NCBI GenBank assembly: GCA_029204225.1
Contig: CM055105.1
Location: 52,030,331 to 52,094,330 of the forward strand
Direction of reading: 5' to 3'
DNA from: Diphasiastrum complanatum
Lineage: Eukaryota; Streptophyta; Lycopodiopsida; Lycopodiales; Lycopodiaceae
Length of the DNA: 64,000 nucleotides
Under the pieces are notes generated by a model, which was not told the origin of the DNA, did not search any database, and worked only from the letters and a program-made list of their open reading frames with translations. Below, in pieces: positions 19,829-32,531 of this stretch; the stretch's first letter is position 1, and every line of letters starts with the position of its first letter. The position numbers were made by a program, and so were the translations under genes.

Positions 19829-20945
19829 TCAAAATTGATAGTACTGAGGTAGATCAAATTGCAACATGTCTAGTTCTGATCGAATGTGATTGAGACACCA
19901 ATCTTTCTCGACCTCAACCATTGCAAGAATGTTGTCATTTCTTTTCACTGTTATCTGAAGTTGCTCTTGAGGGTTTATACCAAAATCTTGATCAAGTGGC
20001 TTCCAAACATTTTGGCATTTAATCCATCTTCTATAATACATCAACAAAGTGAGCATTTGTTTTTCGATGTGATATCTAAATGTCATGGATGAATAACATA
20101 CTCTGCACTCAATTTGCTGATTTTGTTTTGTATCCCAACCATCATCCAACAACTCAACGATTATATCAGCACTTAAGTCCTTACAAATAAACATTGTTTT
20201 CATTCTCCGATACATTTTAATATACTCTAAATATCAATATATAGCCTAGATAAAAAACCTTCTGAAATTGCTGCATCGGAAAAAATCCATTCCTCACTTA
20301 AAAAATATGGTAGGGGATATGGCTCTAATCTAGCAACTAAACCATTTTTATCAGGAAAATAGGTATGATCATAAAAAAAAACTCCCGACTCTAAAAGTGA
20401 TTTTGGAGAACGACCTTAATATTGTAAAATACCGATATCCAAATGTAAAACATCGATTATTCCTGCAATCAATTGAACTGATTGCCATTCAACGAAATTT
20501 GATGGATACAAATCTGCAAAACCAACAAAAACATCTCAAGAAAAATATAATTTAAGAAAAATACTAACTCTAAATATATTGAATTTGCAAACTTACAATT
20601 GCATTTCCTTCTATCATTTGGATTCATATCATGAATGTTGAGCTCATTGTGAAGATAAGCATGTTGAACTAAAACTTCCGTGATAGATTGACCGGCAGGT
20701 GATGCTTTAAAATCCATTATCCTGCCTTTCCAAGAGCTTCTATATATCTTATCCGATTTTTTTCTTTTTTGGAATAAGCCTTTTGCAGAGAGATGCATCA
20801 AGATCCATTGATATTTTCAATATTATCTTGGGATCCATTGATCTTCTGCATTTTTTTCATTGCAAATATTGATTGCATCAATAGTTCCTCTTGGTCTCCG
20901 ATTATGTATAGCCATCAGTCGAAAATACGAGTACACAAGCTGAGA
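19829..20945 (-). pseudogene. minus-strand gene remnant of unknown family
   Basis: Minus strand, several open blocks. About 20920 downward reads MAIHNRRPRGTIDAIN, then AEDQWIPR and stops. 20801-20603 reads MMHLSAKGLFQKRKKSDKIY, then DFKASPAGQSITEVLVQHAY, ending at a GTAAGT donor. After a TTTTGCAG acceptor (about 20519) it reads YPSNFVEWQSVQLIAGIIDV and LEPYPLPYFLSEEW. A last block, 20215 to 19829, reads ADIIVELLDDGWDTKQNQQI, RVCYSSMTFRYHIEKQ, then DNILAMVEVEKDWCLNHIRS. The alternation of open blocks with splice-like borders suggests a decayed multi-exon gene, divergent from element D. No family is recognised. Confidence 0.4.
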
Positions 20946-20962
20946 ATGGAGAGAATGTAGAG

Positions 20963-21612
20963 TGTGAAAGATTTCAGATGCTTAAGATCCAATCTACTTG
21001 AATGATCTTTGGTTAGAAAGAGAAATACACTACCAATTTCACCAATGTAGAAAAATCAGCTTCTACACACAATTTGAGATGCAAACACTAATAGAACTTG
21101 ATCAAACTTGAATGAAATGATTATGTACTGTTTCTGTCCGTACAAAACCAGCAAGCTACTGTATTTCACACGTGTGGATCCAAAAATAACAAATATAGAT
21201 CATTCTACACATAGAATTGCAAGCAATCACCAAGATAGTGCACCAATGGATAGTAGAACCCAAGAGAACCATGTATAAGCATGAAATGAGATAGAGAAGA
21301 GGGAAGATGACTCTCTCCACGAGTTACATCCTTTTATAACAGGTCCAAACCCTATCTGGCCACTTGGCTTTCCCACCAAAATGCTAACCCTACCAATTTT
21401 GGGTCTAGATTCAATGTACCCAACTTATTCAAATTGAATCTACTCAAACTCGCATTCTATCTTTCCCACACTTTCAAAAAGTGTTTATTCAAATGAAATT
21501 TAGACTAATGAACTTTGAAAAGTCAACCTCTAAGTCTAAAACAAGTTTTGGCCTCAATATGCCAAATATGGAAATATTGCAAAATGTGATGAAACTAGTT
21601 GAATCTTTCACA
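20963..21612 (-). repeat. element D 3' LTR
   Basis: 650 bp with perfect 8-bp terminal repeats TGTGAAAG/CTTTCACA. A minus-strand TATAAAAG lies at about 21331-21338 and the CACACGTGTG palindrome at 21167-21176. A minus-strand purine tract (GTTGAGGAGGGAG) follows at 21613-21625. Confidence 0.92.
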
Positions 21613-21625
21613 CTCCCTCCTCAAC

Positions 21626-23700
21626 TAGTTTTAGCATAGACTTTGATAATAGTCCAAGTGAAGTCCTATGCTTCATGAACAAGTCTTTTCCCAATGCTTT
21701 GGTGAAGATATCAGCTACACATTCCCTTGAAAACACATGTTGAAGCTCCACCTCCTTTGCAATGACTCGCTCCCTCACAAAATGATATTGTATCTCAATA
21801 TGCTTGCTCCTAGCATGAAAGATAGGATTGGATGCCATTCTTTGGGCTGATTGATTGTCATAAAAGATGATTGGGCTCTCTGAAAAATCCAGCAAGTGAA
21901 GATCCTTGATCATCCTCTTGATCCATACCATCTCCTTTGTGCAATGTGTAAGAGCTTTGTACTCGGCCTCACTAGATGACAATGAGATAGTGGCTTGTTT
22001 CTTTGACATCCATGATATAGCTCCATCACCTATGAAAATACAATAAGAACTAATGGATTTCCTATCCATTACATCTCCAGCATAATCCGAATCTGAATCC
22101 AAAAAGATTAGGTGATGATCCCTCATACAATATGCCAAAATCTCGAGTTCCAATGATGTACCTCAAAACTCGCTTTCCTAGCTTCCAATGCTCCTCACTA
22201 GGATCTTGCATGAATTGACTCAATCTTCCAACACAATAGCTTAGATCAGGTCTAGTAATGGTTAGATAGATGAGTGAACCAACTAGCTTTCTATAGAGAG
22301 TAATGTCCTTGAAGGATCTTTCATTACCTCTTATAGTAAGCTTTACATGAGACTCCATAGGTGTATCAATAGCTTTTGCATCTACCATATGAAATCTTTC
22401 TAGAATAGAATTAGCATACTTCTCTTGACAAATGAAAGTAGATTGAGAAGATCTAATGACTTCTATTCCTAAAATGTAATGCAAATTACCGAGATCATGC
22501 ACCTCAAACTCCTTCTTAAGAGCATTCTTGATATCCTCCACATCTTGATTGTCTCCACCACTCAAGATGATATCATCCACATAGATTAGCAAGATGGTAA
22601 CATCATTTCAAGCAAACCTATAATAAAGTGAATGATCATACTCACTCATAACAAAGCCTTGAGAGAGTAAAAAAGTGTTAAGCTTAGCATACCAACTCCT
22701 TGGTGCTTGCTTAAGGCCATACAAACTCTTTTGTAGAAGACACACATGATTTGGCTTTGTTGATGAGATGTAGCTCTCGGGTTTCTCCATGTATACTTCC
22801 TCCTCAAGATCACCATTCAAGAATGCATTCGAAATGTCCATTTGCCATAGATCCCATCCATAAAGTGTAGCAAGTGAAATGATGACTCGAATGCTTACCA
22901 TCTTTGCCACGGGTGCAAAGGTCTCATCATAGTCAATTACTTGTTGTTGAGCATATCCATCTTGGTTTGTCTTCACCTTGAAGATCCATTTGCATCCAAT
23001 AGCTTTCTTGTCCTTAGGCAACTCCACCAATCTCCATGTTCCATTCTTCATAAGAGCTTGATACTCAAGATCCATTGCTTGGATCCACTCCTCTTCTTTC
23101 CTTGCTTGATCTACACTTGTAGGCTCATCCAAAGAGGTTAGGAAAGCAACATAATTTCCATAAACTACTTGCTTACCCTTTGATCATATGTGAGCCTTGA
23201 AGGTACTTGTATTTCTCTTGATGTTCTCCTTGGCTTTTGACTTGATGAAGGTCCATCATCACCACCATCCAAAGTAGGATCCTTCTCATCAACATCAAGA
23301 ATGTTAGAACCATCTACTTTACCATCAATCATGCTGGAAGACACCTTTGGAATGTTTCCCTCATCAAAAATGACATCTCTACCAACAATCACTTTGTTAG
23401 TAGAAGGAATGTAACCCTTGTAGGCTTTACTCACCTCACTATATCCAACAAAAATACCTCTTCTTGAAGATGGATCCTCCTTGGTCCTATCATCAAGAGT
23501 AGTGTTGGCATAGCATGTGCATCCAAAGGTTCTTAGAAAGTTGACACTCGGCCTCCTCTTGAATAGCATCTCAAAAGGTGTCCTTCCATCCAAAATAGCA
23601 CTCGGCCACCTATTGCACAAGAAATTGGCACACAACAAAGCTTGATCCCAAAATGGTTTGTCAAGATTAGCACTTAACCTCATAGCTTTAGCACTTTCAC
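21626..23700 (-). pseudogene. element D pol: integrase C-terminus, RT, RNase H
   Basis: Minus strand. It starts LCESAKAMRLSANLDKPFWD, then RTFGCTCYANTTLDDRTKED (integrase end). RT runs WIFKVKTNQDG, IDYDETFAPVAKMVSIRV, QMDISNAFLNGDLEEEV, LYGLKQAPRSWY and LLIYVDDIILSGG. RNase H has SSYCIFIGDGAISWMSKKQA and SLSSSEAEYKAL. Compared with the sister copy at 54798 it has lost 13 residues after NQDG in frame, carries a TGA where the sister has a Gly codon just before YVDD (about 22607), and has a frameshift near 22110. It is therefore dead. Confidence 0.9.
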
Positions 23701-24010
23701 ATAAAGGGTCTTCCATAAACTTTCAAGGTTTGAACCATGTGATAAGGGCTCGTTTAATAATCTCCCAATCTGTACATTTAGTTTCATCTTGATTATAGTA
23801 CCAATCTTGTGTTGCACCTATTCATGCCATAGGAAAAAACTTAAGTTTATTCTGGGGAAAAATGTCGCCATAGACTTCACAAGATTCAAAATAGATCTGA
23901 AGAAATCTAACTGGATATATTAATCCATTGTATTTGGGTAGATCCAAATGGGGTGCTCTCCTAACAATGATTGGATTGACTCCTTGAGGAGCACCTCCAA
24001 GGGTAGCCAT
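23701..24010 (-). pseudogene. gypsy E1 gag N-terminus
   Basis: The minus-strand ATG at 24010 opens MATLGGAPQGVNPIIVRRAP, then LDLPKYNGLIYPVRFLQIYF. One stop near 23822 separates it from a continuation (TRLVLQSR-like) down to the junction with element D at about 23700. It is the same family as E2 (28640-28820) at high identity. A gag of this type forms the gypsy particle core. Only the first 100 residues remain. Confidence 0.75.
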
Positions 24011-25345
24011 CTTTACAGATTAAATCAAGCAAACAATAAGGTTGGATCTAGATTTTCAATCACAACTATCTCAGATCATATCTGCTAGATCTCTTTCACT
24101 TGACAAGAATCAAATTCCTATACCGTGAAAAAGATTCCTAAGATCAGCCGATCGATACTTTTTAAAAGATGAAAATTTCGCAGAATCAAAATCAAACTAA
24201 ATCAGATTTGATCTAAAATTTGATAAAGACTTGAACTGGAAAAGCATAACCAAAAAATATAACTAGCGAAGGTTCCTTAGGCAAAGGTTGACTCGGCGAA
24301 GGTTCAACAGTGCTATTTTTGGTAAAAAAATCTCTGATCAAGTTTTTTGACAAATTCTATGGAAATAACCTTTGCCGAACTTTCAGATTTAGAATTTGAA
24401 ACAGATAAGGCTAGGGTAGAATTGGCGAAGGTTCCTCGCACATAAAAACACATTTTCTGTAGTTTGGCAAGGGTAAAAATAGAGATTTTCTATGATCTGG
24501 ATAGAATGAATGTTTGTGAAACTCAAAAATAGTAAATTACTATAATTAGAATGATTTGGAAACTCGGTGAAGGTTTTGGTGAAGAATCAAGAGTAATACT
24601 GGTATTTCTGCAAAAAAGAGACTTTTTTGACAAAAATATAACAATATGACAATTGATCTTCTGAGAAACCTTCTATTTTTTATATTATTCTTCGTCCACC
24701 TAGCAGTAGATAGATCTGAATCACACCTATACATAGTGAATCGGACGAACGCCCTTCAAACTGAAGGTTCTGTGATCAAAATTGAAGGTGCTTGCAACTT
24801 GGTGAACATTGGACAAAAAGTTATCAACTCTGATGACAATTTTTGCCTTGTCCTTACCAAAATCTGTAGATTTGACCAATTTTTGTTCTTTTTTCTAATA
24901 TCTCAGATCCAAATGGATCTTAAGATTGGTGATCTGAATAGCCTTCTCTATTCCACAATCAGATTAGATTTCAAACAAGCAAATCCACTCAAATCAGGCA
25001 AAATCACTCCCAAACTAACTCTAAATGCATATTTAACACTATTCATGCCACGACAAGATGCCTAATGCAAGCTAACCATCCAACAAACACGCTGCAAACT
25101 GAAAAATTGGCGTAGCTCCCTGATAACGTCACCAAAATTGTAGTGGGTTTCTTTCCTTGCCTACTCTCAATCGAAGATCTAATCAATCTAGCATCAAGGA
25201 GATGAAGTTAGTTGTCACGCGTAGATTCGTTCCCATGAGAGCGATAGCATATTTTAGATTTCAGCATGAATGGAAGATCCAGATCTAACTCTAACATCCA
25301 TTAACCCTAAGCATTAGCACTACATCCATTAACACTAAGATCCAT
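24011..25345 (-). repeat. gypsy E1 leader, PBS and partial 5' LTR
   Basis: Minus orientation: a leader of about 1.1 kb, then at 25117-25134 a PBS-like TGGTGACGTTATCAGGGA. This is a diverged form of the TGGCGCCGTTGCCGGGGA (tRNA-Asp type) PBS known from plant Athila elements. LTR-like sequence starts at 25139 (plus strand TGTAGTGGG) and is lost by about 25345, where E2 integrase begins. The leader contains repeated GGCGAAGGTT words and shares 700 bp with 28820-29252. Confidence 0.6.
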
Positions 25346-28300
25346 AATGAAGATAGCTAAATTTTGTCACTCTAAGTTATCCAAATTTGATAATAATATG
25401 TTCATAGAGAAACTTGGCTGCAGATTTCGCATCAACAACTTTGACAGCTTTGGCTTCAACCCACTTGGTCATATAATGAGTTGCTATGATAATGTATCGG
25501 GCCTGAGATCCTCACGTGGTAGGATGAATAGGACAAACATAATCCAGTCCCCATTTTTCAAATGGCGCTTGCAATAAAACTGGATGTAAGGGTTTGTAGT
25601 TTTGTCTAGTAGGCCACCATGCCCGCTGGCAAACATTACATGTCTGAATATAATTTTCTATGTCCTTATGAAGTGTAGGCCACCAACAACCTAATTGCAA
25701 AAGTTTGCGAATAGTAATATCTATAGCCGCCCATGCCATCATGTGAAAACATGATAACATTTGATATTTCATGCGGTAAAACACATCTACATAGAATATT
25801 GTCAGATCCACGACGATACAATTGTCCTGAATCAATCGATAAGGTTGAGCCTTATGAATCAATTGTCTCTTCTGTACTTTTGTCAAAGAGTCATTTGGTT
25901 GTCCTAGCATCAAGTACTCAACAATATCCGCTACTCACTCAGGTACTGCCTCTACATAGAATAATGCAGCATCTAGAAATTCATCATCCACTTCAGTATT
26001 AACTGGTGCAGATTCAATTTGCGAAACGTGGTCGGCTAGACAATGTTGCTTTCCCTTACGAACCACAATCTGAAAGTCAAATTTAGTCAATAACAGTAAC
26101 CATCTTGCAATATGCCCAGTATTGCACGTCTTGTTTACCAAGTAAAGTAACGGCTGCTGATCCATATAAAATACAAAATGCGGTTCCATGTGGTAATGGC
26201 AAAATTTTCATACAGAAAAAATCATGGCTAACACTTCACATTCAGTTGTTGAACAGTTCTTCTCTAGATCTATAAGCTGTCTGCTTGCAAATCATATTGG
26301 ATAGTCCTCCTTATATTCATTTGGCTGTGTCAAAACTGATCCAATTGTATATTTCGGGACATCAGTGTAAACATGAAACTCAATCATCCAATCTGGAGAA
26401 CAACTCCGTGGGGAATCCATATCTGGCATTTTTTTGGATTTAGAAAAATTTGATATTTGCGACATCGTTCAAGTACTTTCTTCAATCGATCTAGGTGGTC
26501 TATATCTATGTTATGGACTCCAAGGTCATCCAAGTAAATTTCAAGAAATTTCTGTATGTAATCTTTAAAAGCAAATTACATTACTCTTTGGAACGAACTT
26601 GGTGCATTACAGAGTCCAAACGGTATTACTTTGTAAGCATAGGTGCCCCAATCTGTTGCAAAAGTTGTTTTGTGGCGATTTGCATGTGCAATCTTGACCT
26701 GTTTGTAACCACTAAATCCATCCAAAAAACTATAGGCTTCCGCTCCAGCAAGGTGGTCCAAAATGCTTCCAATAAAAGGTAACGAAAAGTGATCCTTCCG
26801 TGTAACTTTGTTCAGGGCCTTGAGATTCACACAAATTCTCAATTTCCCATTCTTCTTCGGAACTGTGAAACCCATTTGATATGTTCGATCTCATAAATGA
26901 AATCAACATCAAGCAATCTTTGAAGCTCTTTCTTTATCAGATCCACAACATTAGGATTACAACGATAGAACTTTGTAACCTTTGGAACTGCATCAAGTAT
27001 TAAAGGTATTGTGTGATCAATAATTGACATCGAAATACCCTTGAGATCTTTATAAGTCCATGCAAAGCAATCTTGATACTTAATAAGTAGCATTTGGAGT
27101 GCTTAAAACTGTTCAGGATTAAGTTGTGATCCAACTTGTACAATCTTTTCTAGTTCTTCTGGTTCAACAAGATTCATAGGCTATTCTAGCTGGGCCATCG
27201 TAAATATCTCTCGATTTTGACACTTGTTCTTTGGGTTCACGATGTGCTTTGGGTAACATGATAACCACATCATCTAGTGTATAGCGTTTAAAATGTTCAG
27301 GCATATCATGTTGGACTCCATCTGCTTGTTCTTTTTCAAAAGGATGTGTCTTGGATCTTTGCTTAGTCTTTTTAGTAGGAATTGATCATGGAGGTGATGA
27401 CTTCCGAGAAAAACTTTTCTTCGAAGGTGAAGAATTCCTAGAACTTTGACTTGCAAAATCATCCTTGAATTTTTTTTGTCTTTATCCAGTAAGGGTGGCA
27501 CATTCTTTGAATCAATCTTTTGAGGAGAATTTTCCCATTTCAGGACCGTATTACAATGTTGCTTGGCTTGTTTCTTCATCATTGAACATGCAAAGCATCC
27601 AAGTGGTGCTCTGGTCCAGTTTCTAGATGCTTGTTGTTGCACGACAACGTAAATAGCATACTATTCTGAAGATCCACCTTCATGATCATTGTTATAATTC
27701 CATTGCTCGGCACTTCTGTAAGATTCTAGTTCCATCAAATTGGCAGGAGGAGGGGGGTGCTATGGTGGGACAGAAGGTTAATCGTTTCAGGTATCCAAGA
27801 TCAGATTGATGAGGTCTAGCTATCGGATTTCCTCCATAATGTGGTTTTCGATATCCCATATGGGCATACCATTGCTGAATTATCTGAGGATTGAAGTTGC
27901 AAAAAGTAGTCTCATGATTAGGTGAATTACACAAATGGCATATACTGATTTCCATTCATTTTTTCAATTGAGGACACTCATTTGATGTGTGATTTCCTCT
28001 ACAAATAAAACACTAGACATCTTTTCTGGTAGGAAATCTCTTTGCAACTTCTCAGATTCCTTGTTTGCTTGTCCATGGAAATCTTCCAATGCTTTGATCT
28101 TTTCATCAAATCGCGACTACAACTTTTCCATCTGTTTCTTTTGATTCTTCTCGAGTTTCTCGAACTCATTGAGCATCATTTCTGCAGTGCCATTGACATT
28201 CGTTGATGCAATAGTGGTGGACGTTGTAGTGGTCTACCCTGTTGTATAAGGAAACGTACTGATATTCGGCTCATCGTCTGAATCTTCATCATCCTCCCGA

Positions 28301-28820
28301 ATTGCATCATCCATAGTATTTTGCAAAAGTGGTACTCATTATGGCGTTTCAGCTCACGTCTGATCCTTTTAGGTGCACCTGACAAAAACCACATAATCAT
28401 GGCATTTTAGTTAATCAACTCAGGTTTGCACTTAGATCTGAGATGTTTTACCCGTTCAATGTAATCTTGGACCATTTTCCGCTTTCCCATTTTAATTTTA
28501 CTTAAAAGCAGGAAAGGGTCTTCCATAAACTTTCGAGGTTTGAACCATGTGATAAGGGCTCGTTTAATAATCTTCCAATCTGTACGTTTAGTTTCATCTT
28601 GTTTATAGTACCAATCTTGTGCTGCACCTATTAATGCCATAGGAAAAAGCTTAAGTTTATTCTAGGGAAAAATGTCACCATAGACTTCACAAGATTCAGA
28701 ATAGATCTGAAGAAATCTAACTGAATATGTTAATCCATTGTATTAGGGTAGATTAAAATGGGGTGCTCTCCTAATAATGATTGGATTGACTTCTTGAGGA
28801 GCACGTCCAAGGGCTGCCAT
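25346..28820 (-). pseudogene. gypsy E2 gag-pol remnant
   Basis: Minus strand, order gag to integrase. The gag start lies near 28820, then MALIGAAQDWYYKQDETKR, FMEDPFLLLSKIKMGKRKMV and a linker to about 27270. RT has YQDCFAWTYKDLKGI, VPKKNGKLRICVNLKALNKV, YSFLDGFSGYKQVKIA and IPFGLCNAPSSFQRVM. RNase H tail: DQQPLLYLVNKTCNTGHIAR. Integrase zinc region: LLQLGCWWPTLHKDIENYIQ, CNVCQRA. Integrase core: HYMTKWVEAKAVKVVDAKSA, ending at about 25380 with the 3' end and LTR lost. Numerous stops and frame changes are present. FLDGFSGY carries the first RT Asp; the second, usually YXDD, box is not visible. Confidence 0.85.
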
Positions 28821-29252
28821 CTTTACAGATTAAATCAAACACACAATGAGGTTGGATCTAGATTTTCAATCAAAACTATCTTAGATCAGATCTGCTAGAT
28901 CTCTTTCACTTGACAAGAATCAGATTCTTATATTGTAAAAAAGATTCCTCAGATCAACCGATCGATACTTCTCAAAAGATGAAAAATTCTCATAATCAAA
29001 ATCAAACTGAATCAGATTTGACCTAAAATTTGATAGAGACTTGATCTGGAAAAGCATAACCAAAAAATATAACTGGCGAAGATTCCTTAGGCGAAGGTTG
29101 ACTCGGCGAAGGTCCAGCAGTGTTATTTTTGGTAAAAAAACTCTCTGATCAGATTTTTTGACAAATTCTATGGAAATAATCTTTGCCGTACTCTCAGATT
29201 TAGAATCTGAAACAAATAAGTCTAGGGTAGAACTGACAAAGGTTCCTCGAAT
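28821..29252 (-). repeat. gypsy E2 leader, copy of E1 leader
   Basis: Closely similar to 24003-24445 by eye, with GGCGAAGG(T/A)T words. It stops abruptly at about 29252 (TTCCTCGA then new sequence). Confidence 0.75.
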
Positions 29253-29745
29253 GAAGATAGCTTACCCTTTCTCTCTCTACCTTTCTACCTCATAAAAAGT
29301 ATAAAAACATGCAATCCCAATGACAATCAGATCCAATAATTAGCAAACACAATAAGAGCATGAGAGATGGAGGAAAAGTGATAGAGAGCAAGGACATTCA
29401 TAAATCCATTTGACAAGAGATCCAATCTACTTTATTAAAATGAAGATATGTACATGTGTAGGAAACTTGAGTTGGTCTCTTTTTATAGTAAAGAAACGGA
29501 CCCTGGCCTCTGAATCCTATTGGTCCATTTCTGCCTCTCTAATTATTCAAATTTAAAAAAGAGTGAGAACCATCCAAAGTTGGAGAGAAAACCCAACTTT
29601 ATTCACTAACTTGACATTTCGGCTTTGCGACATTAAAAGTCTTGCAAAAAGGCCTAAAGTCCTTTTATTGACTTTCAACTAATCAAATCTCTATGTGATC
29701 ATTGGATTGGACTTACACATGCAGGGTGCCAAATCCCTCTCATTT
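29253..29745. other. LTR-like sequence, no gene
   Basis: No coding region. On the minus strand a TATAAAAAG-type box at about 29482-29492 and GA-rich tracts suggest part of an LTR, perhaps of the gypsy scrap to the right, but I find no partner copy or clear ends. Confidence 0.35.
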
Positions 29746-30720
29746 ATTAACTAGGGTTAGAGTTGCCTTGGGATCTACAAACCCTCCAACAATATCCAAT
29801 CACCCATTCTCCAACTCCCTCGGTAGCATCATCATCATCCAACGCAACCAACCTATCCACCGAGCTGCTGATCGAACAAATGACAAAGTTACACAAGCAG
29901 CAGATGGAACAATTGACGGTCCATTTTGATCTAAAACTGAAGGCCTTGTAGGGAACTATAGCACCAAATTCAAATCAACCAGAGCAAAACCAGCTACAGT
30001 ATCCCCATTGAGAAAATGTATGGTGCTCAGTTTGCACTCAGAACCATATAGCCAATGAGTGTCTAGTCTTAAAGCAAAATCTGAGATTGACACAAAGATT
30101 CTGCCATTTGTACAATGCATCATCGCACAAGATGACATTTTGCCCCTTTAACTCCCGAATCATATAGCAAAAGAGGAGTCCCTATCAAACTTCTTATCCT
30201 TATCATCAAGGGGCACCAAATGCGGCACTGAGGTATGGCGCGACAACCAATCAGCAACGATGGCCTTACCACCAACAAGTGGCCCATGTGAACTTGATAG
30301 CAGCAGAGCACGAAGTACCATGCTTGTCAACATGATTCAAATCCAAAACCCAGCACATCTTCACCCAGGTGCTATACATTGGACACGCCGACCGTTGTTG
30401 GTGGAATACAAGGATTGTTTTGCTTGGAATTATAGTGATCTGAATGGCATCCCTCTAACCATAGTCCAGCAGCATACTATACCCTTGGTGGATGGGGCAG
30501 TCCCCAAGGTGAGCCATTACTATCATTGTAATCCGAATTACACAGAGCTGATCAAACAAGAGTTGCAAAAGTTGTTAGTTGCTGATTTTATTTATGAAAT
30601 CGAGCATAGTGAATGGTAGTACCCAAAAAGAACAGCAAGATGCGAATTTGTGTGAATCTTAAAGCGTTAAATGCAGTCACCAAGAAGGACCATTTTCCCT
30701 TACCATTTACATAAAGAGTC
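29746..30720 (+). pseudogene. gypsy gag-RT remnant
   Basis: Plus strand. It begins NLSTELLIEQMTKLHKQQME, then after stops a knuckle-like WCSVCTQNHIANECL. From 30395 it is open: LVEYKDCFAWNYSDLNGIPL, HTIPLVDGAVPKVSHYYHCN, LLVADFIYEIEHSEW, then TAG and a broken VPKKN box. This corresponds to the start of gypsy RT. It is similar in kind to E2 but on the opposite strand and diverged. Several stops are present. Confidence 0.75.
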
Positions 30721-31534
30721 CTGGATAGAGTAGTTGGAATAGAAGCCTACAGGGAATGCATGTGGAAGATTAGTCTAGGTGATAGGAGTAACTATCAGTG
30801 ACTTAAGTATGAAAATCTGGTGCTAAATTACAGCAGAACAAGAAGACAATCACTCTATCGCCTAGCAGAGTCTTGTTTATGTGGAAGCTTATCAGGCTAT
30901 AGAAATAGCTCTAAAATGAAACCGCTTAAAGAATCAGATAGGTTTTGATATCTTTGGCTTTGATACCATGTCGAAAAAATTGATGGGACTGATACCATAT
31001 CGGAGAAATGAGGGGATCAGTCTTTTCAATTCTCTCGGTGTGTGCACTACTAGTGATTTAGTAGGCGAACACAAGAATATAATAATTTTAGAGCTTTAAT
31101 GCACGGTAGTAGCGGAAGTGATGAGCAAACAACCAGACAAATCAATCAGATGGCCAGACAGAATGTAAAAAAGAATTACAGTTTTGACATGAATTTGAAT
31201 GCAGATCAAACAAAGATATAATCAGATTAAGTATAACGAAATATAAAAGTCAATAATGCAAGTGAGTACAAAACAATAGCGGACATAACCTCGTGCTTCA
31301 CAAGGCTACTCACAATCTGTAAAGGTTATGAACCTATTACTGACAATCTGTCTAAAAAAAGAAATCAATGTGTGAAAGCATCTATGAGTACTGAAAATGT
31401 ATTCACTATTTACACAAATTTTAGAAGTGTGCAGATGATAGGTACAAAAGAGGACGTGAATACAGGTGTGCAGATAATAGGTACAAAAGAGTGGCTGTGC
31501 CATCTGTAGTAGATCATGGGTGGCTACTGTCATT
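30721..31534 (-). other. possible LTR with PBS-like motif (minus orientation)
   Basis: At 30956-30968 the minus strand reads TGGTATCAAAGCC, a PBS-like word, beside TGTCGAAAAAATTG on the plus strand, as if a 5' LTR of a minus-oriented copia started at 30969. The other end of the LTR is not identifiable. There is a short repeat: GTGCAGATGATAGGTACAAA at 31428 and GTGCAGATAATAGGTACAAA at 31468. No gene is present. Confidence 0.35.
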
Positions 31535-31709
31535 GTCAAATCTAATTTGTAAGTTTTCTTAGAGCAAGTGATCCTTCAATACTGCTCCACAATAGAAATG
31601 GTCGCAGACATCTTCACCAAAGCGCTTCCCAGGATCAAGCATCAGAAGTTCTTCAACATGCTGAACCTGACGAAGATACCAAGGCACCAACCATGACCTT
31701 AAGGGGGAC
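31535..31709 (+). pseudogene. copia element F RNase H tail and purine tract
   Basis: The plus strand reads EMVADIFTKALPRIKHQKFF, then LNLTKIPRHQP and a stop. The DIFTKALPR motif marks the C-terminus of copia RNase H. AAGGGGGAC (31701-31709) is the purine tract before the 3' LTR. The upstream part of F is missing. Confidence 0.8.
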
Positions 31710-32531
31710 TATTGGAAATTAAGCCCACAATTGTCTTTTTGGTGAATGACTAATTTATATTTCATAATTCTTCTTGCACATCTACTGATCATTGATCTAG
31801 GGTCAGGTGAAACCAGCTTTGGTTCTATGTCTGTTCATCTGATACCTGCAGGAATCACAAACTTTGACAACCAAATTATTTGAAGAACGTCTACAATGGG
31901 CTTCCGACTGATCTCTAGCAAAGGTAACCAATTCTGTCATAATTTCAAATTTAGATGTTAAGTTCAATAATTTAAAGTCATTGAAGACTTGGCCATCTTC
32001 AAGGACTTCCACCTTAACATTCAAAACAAGTTTGCAAAAACACATTACTTTCGCGACAGTCTGCAAAAATACTCTAAGTGTTGTGACAGTCTATAAAAAT
32101 GAACTATGTTCTCAACCGCTTCCGCTTTTAAGCATTTCTCCGAAATGCGACACTTGCGTAGTTCAAAAGTTTAACTTTTGCAGTTCAAAAGTTTAACTGT
32201 TTCGGCTTTTTCACATTTTTTCGAAAAATACAAAGAGAGAGAAAATCTCGAAGGTCATCTATTTTCATGAGTTAAACTATTTTAAAGACATCTTCACCTT
32301 TTTGAGGGCACTTTCGTCTTTTTAAGACACCTTCGGTTTTTTTGCAAAATCCTGAAGAGAGAGAAAATGTCGAAGGTCGTCTATTTTGAATGAGAAACAT
32401 ACCCAGCCACTTTCCGAAATTTGCAAAGTGAGAGAAAATCACTTCACGTAAAATGGAAAGTGAGAGAATTTGCGACGTCCTTGTCCACGTCAACATTCCC
32501 TATGAGTTGACAATATACACTATGTACAGTT
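31710..32531 (+). repeat. element F 3' LTR, left part
   Basis: Begins TATTGGAAATTAAGCC; similar copia LTRs begin TGTTGGAAAT, so the terminal TG seems mutated. It is interrupted at 32531 by element G and resumes at 38225. It contains a quasi-repeated block: GAGAGAGAAAATCTCGAAGG at 32235 and GAGAGAGAAAATGTCGAAGG at 32353. Confidence 0.7.
32527..32531. repeat. target-site duplication of element G (left)
   Basis: CAGTT, repeated at 38220-38224. Confidence 0.95.

Larger units (their letters stand above)
20963..23700 (-). mobile_element. element D: copia, 3' half with LTR
   Basis: Minus orientation. The 3' LTR is 20963-21612 and pol remains from RNase H back to the integrase C-terminus. The 5' half (LTR, gag, protease, integrase core) is missing. 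At about 23700 copia sequence switches to gypsy gag. The RT is almost identical to 54798-55700, on the other strand 32 kb away. Confidence 0.9.

Noticed and set aside
30969-31534. Complete LTR after the PBS-like TGGTATCAAAGCC
   Set aside because: No second copy and no matching CA end; kept only as a low-confidence feature.
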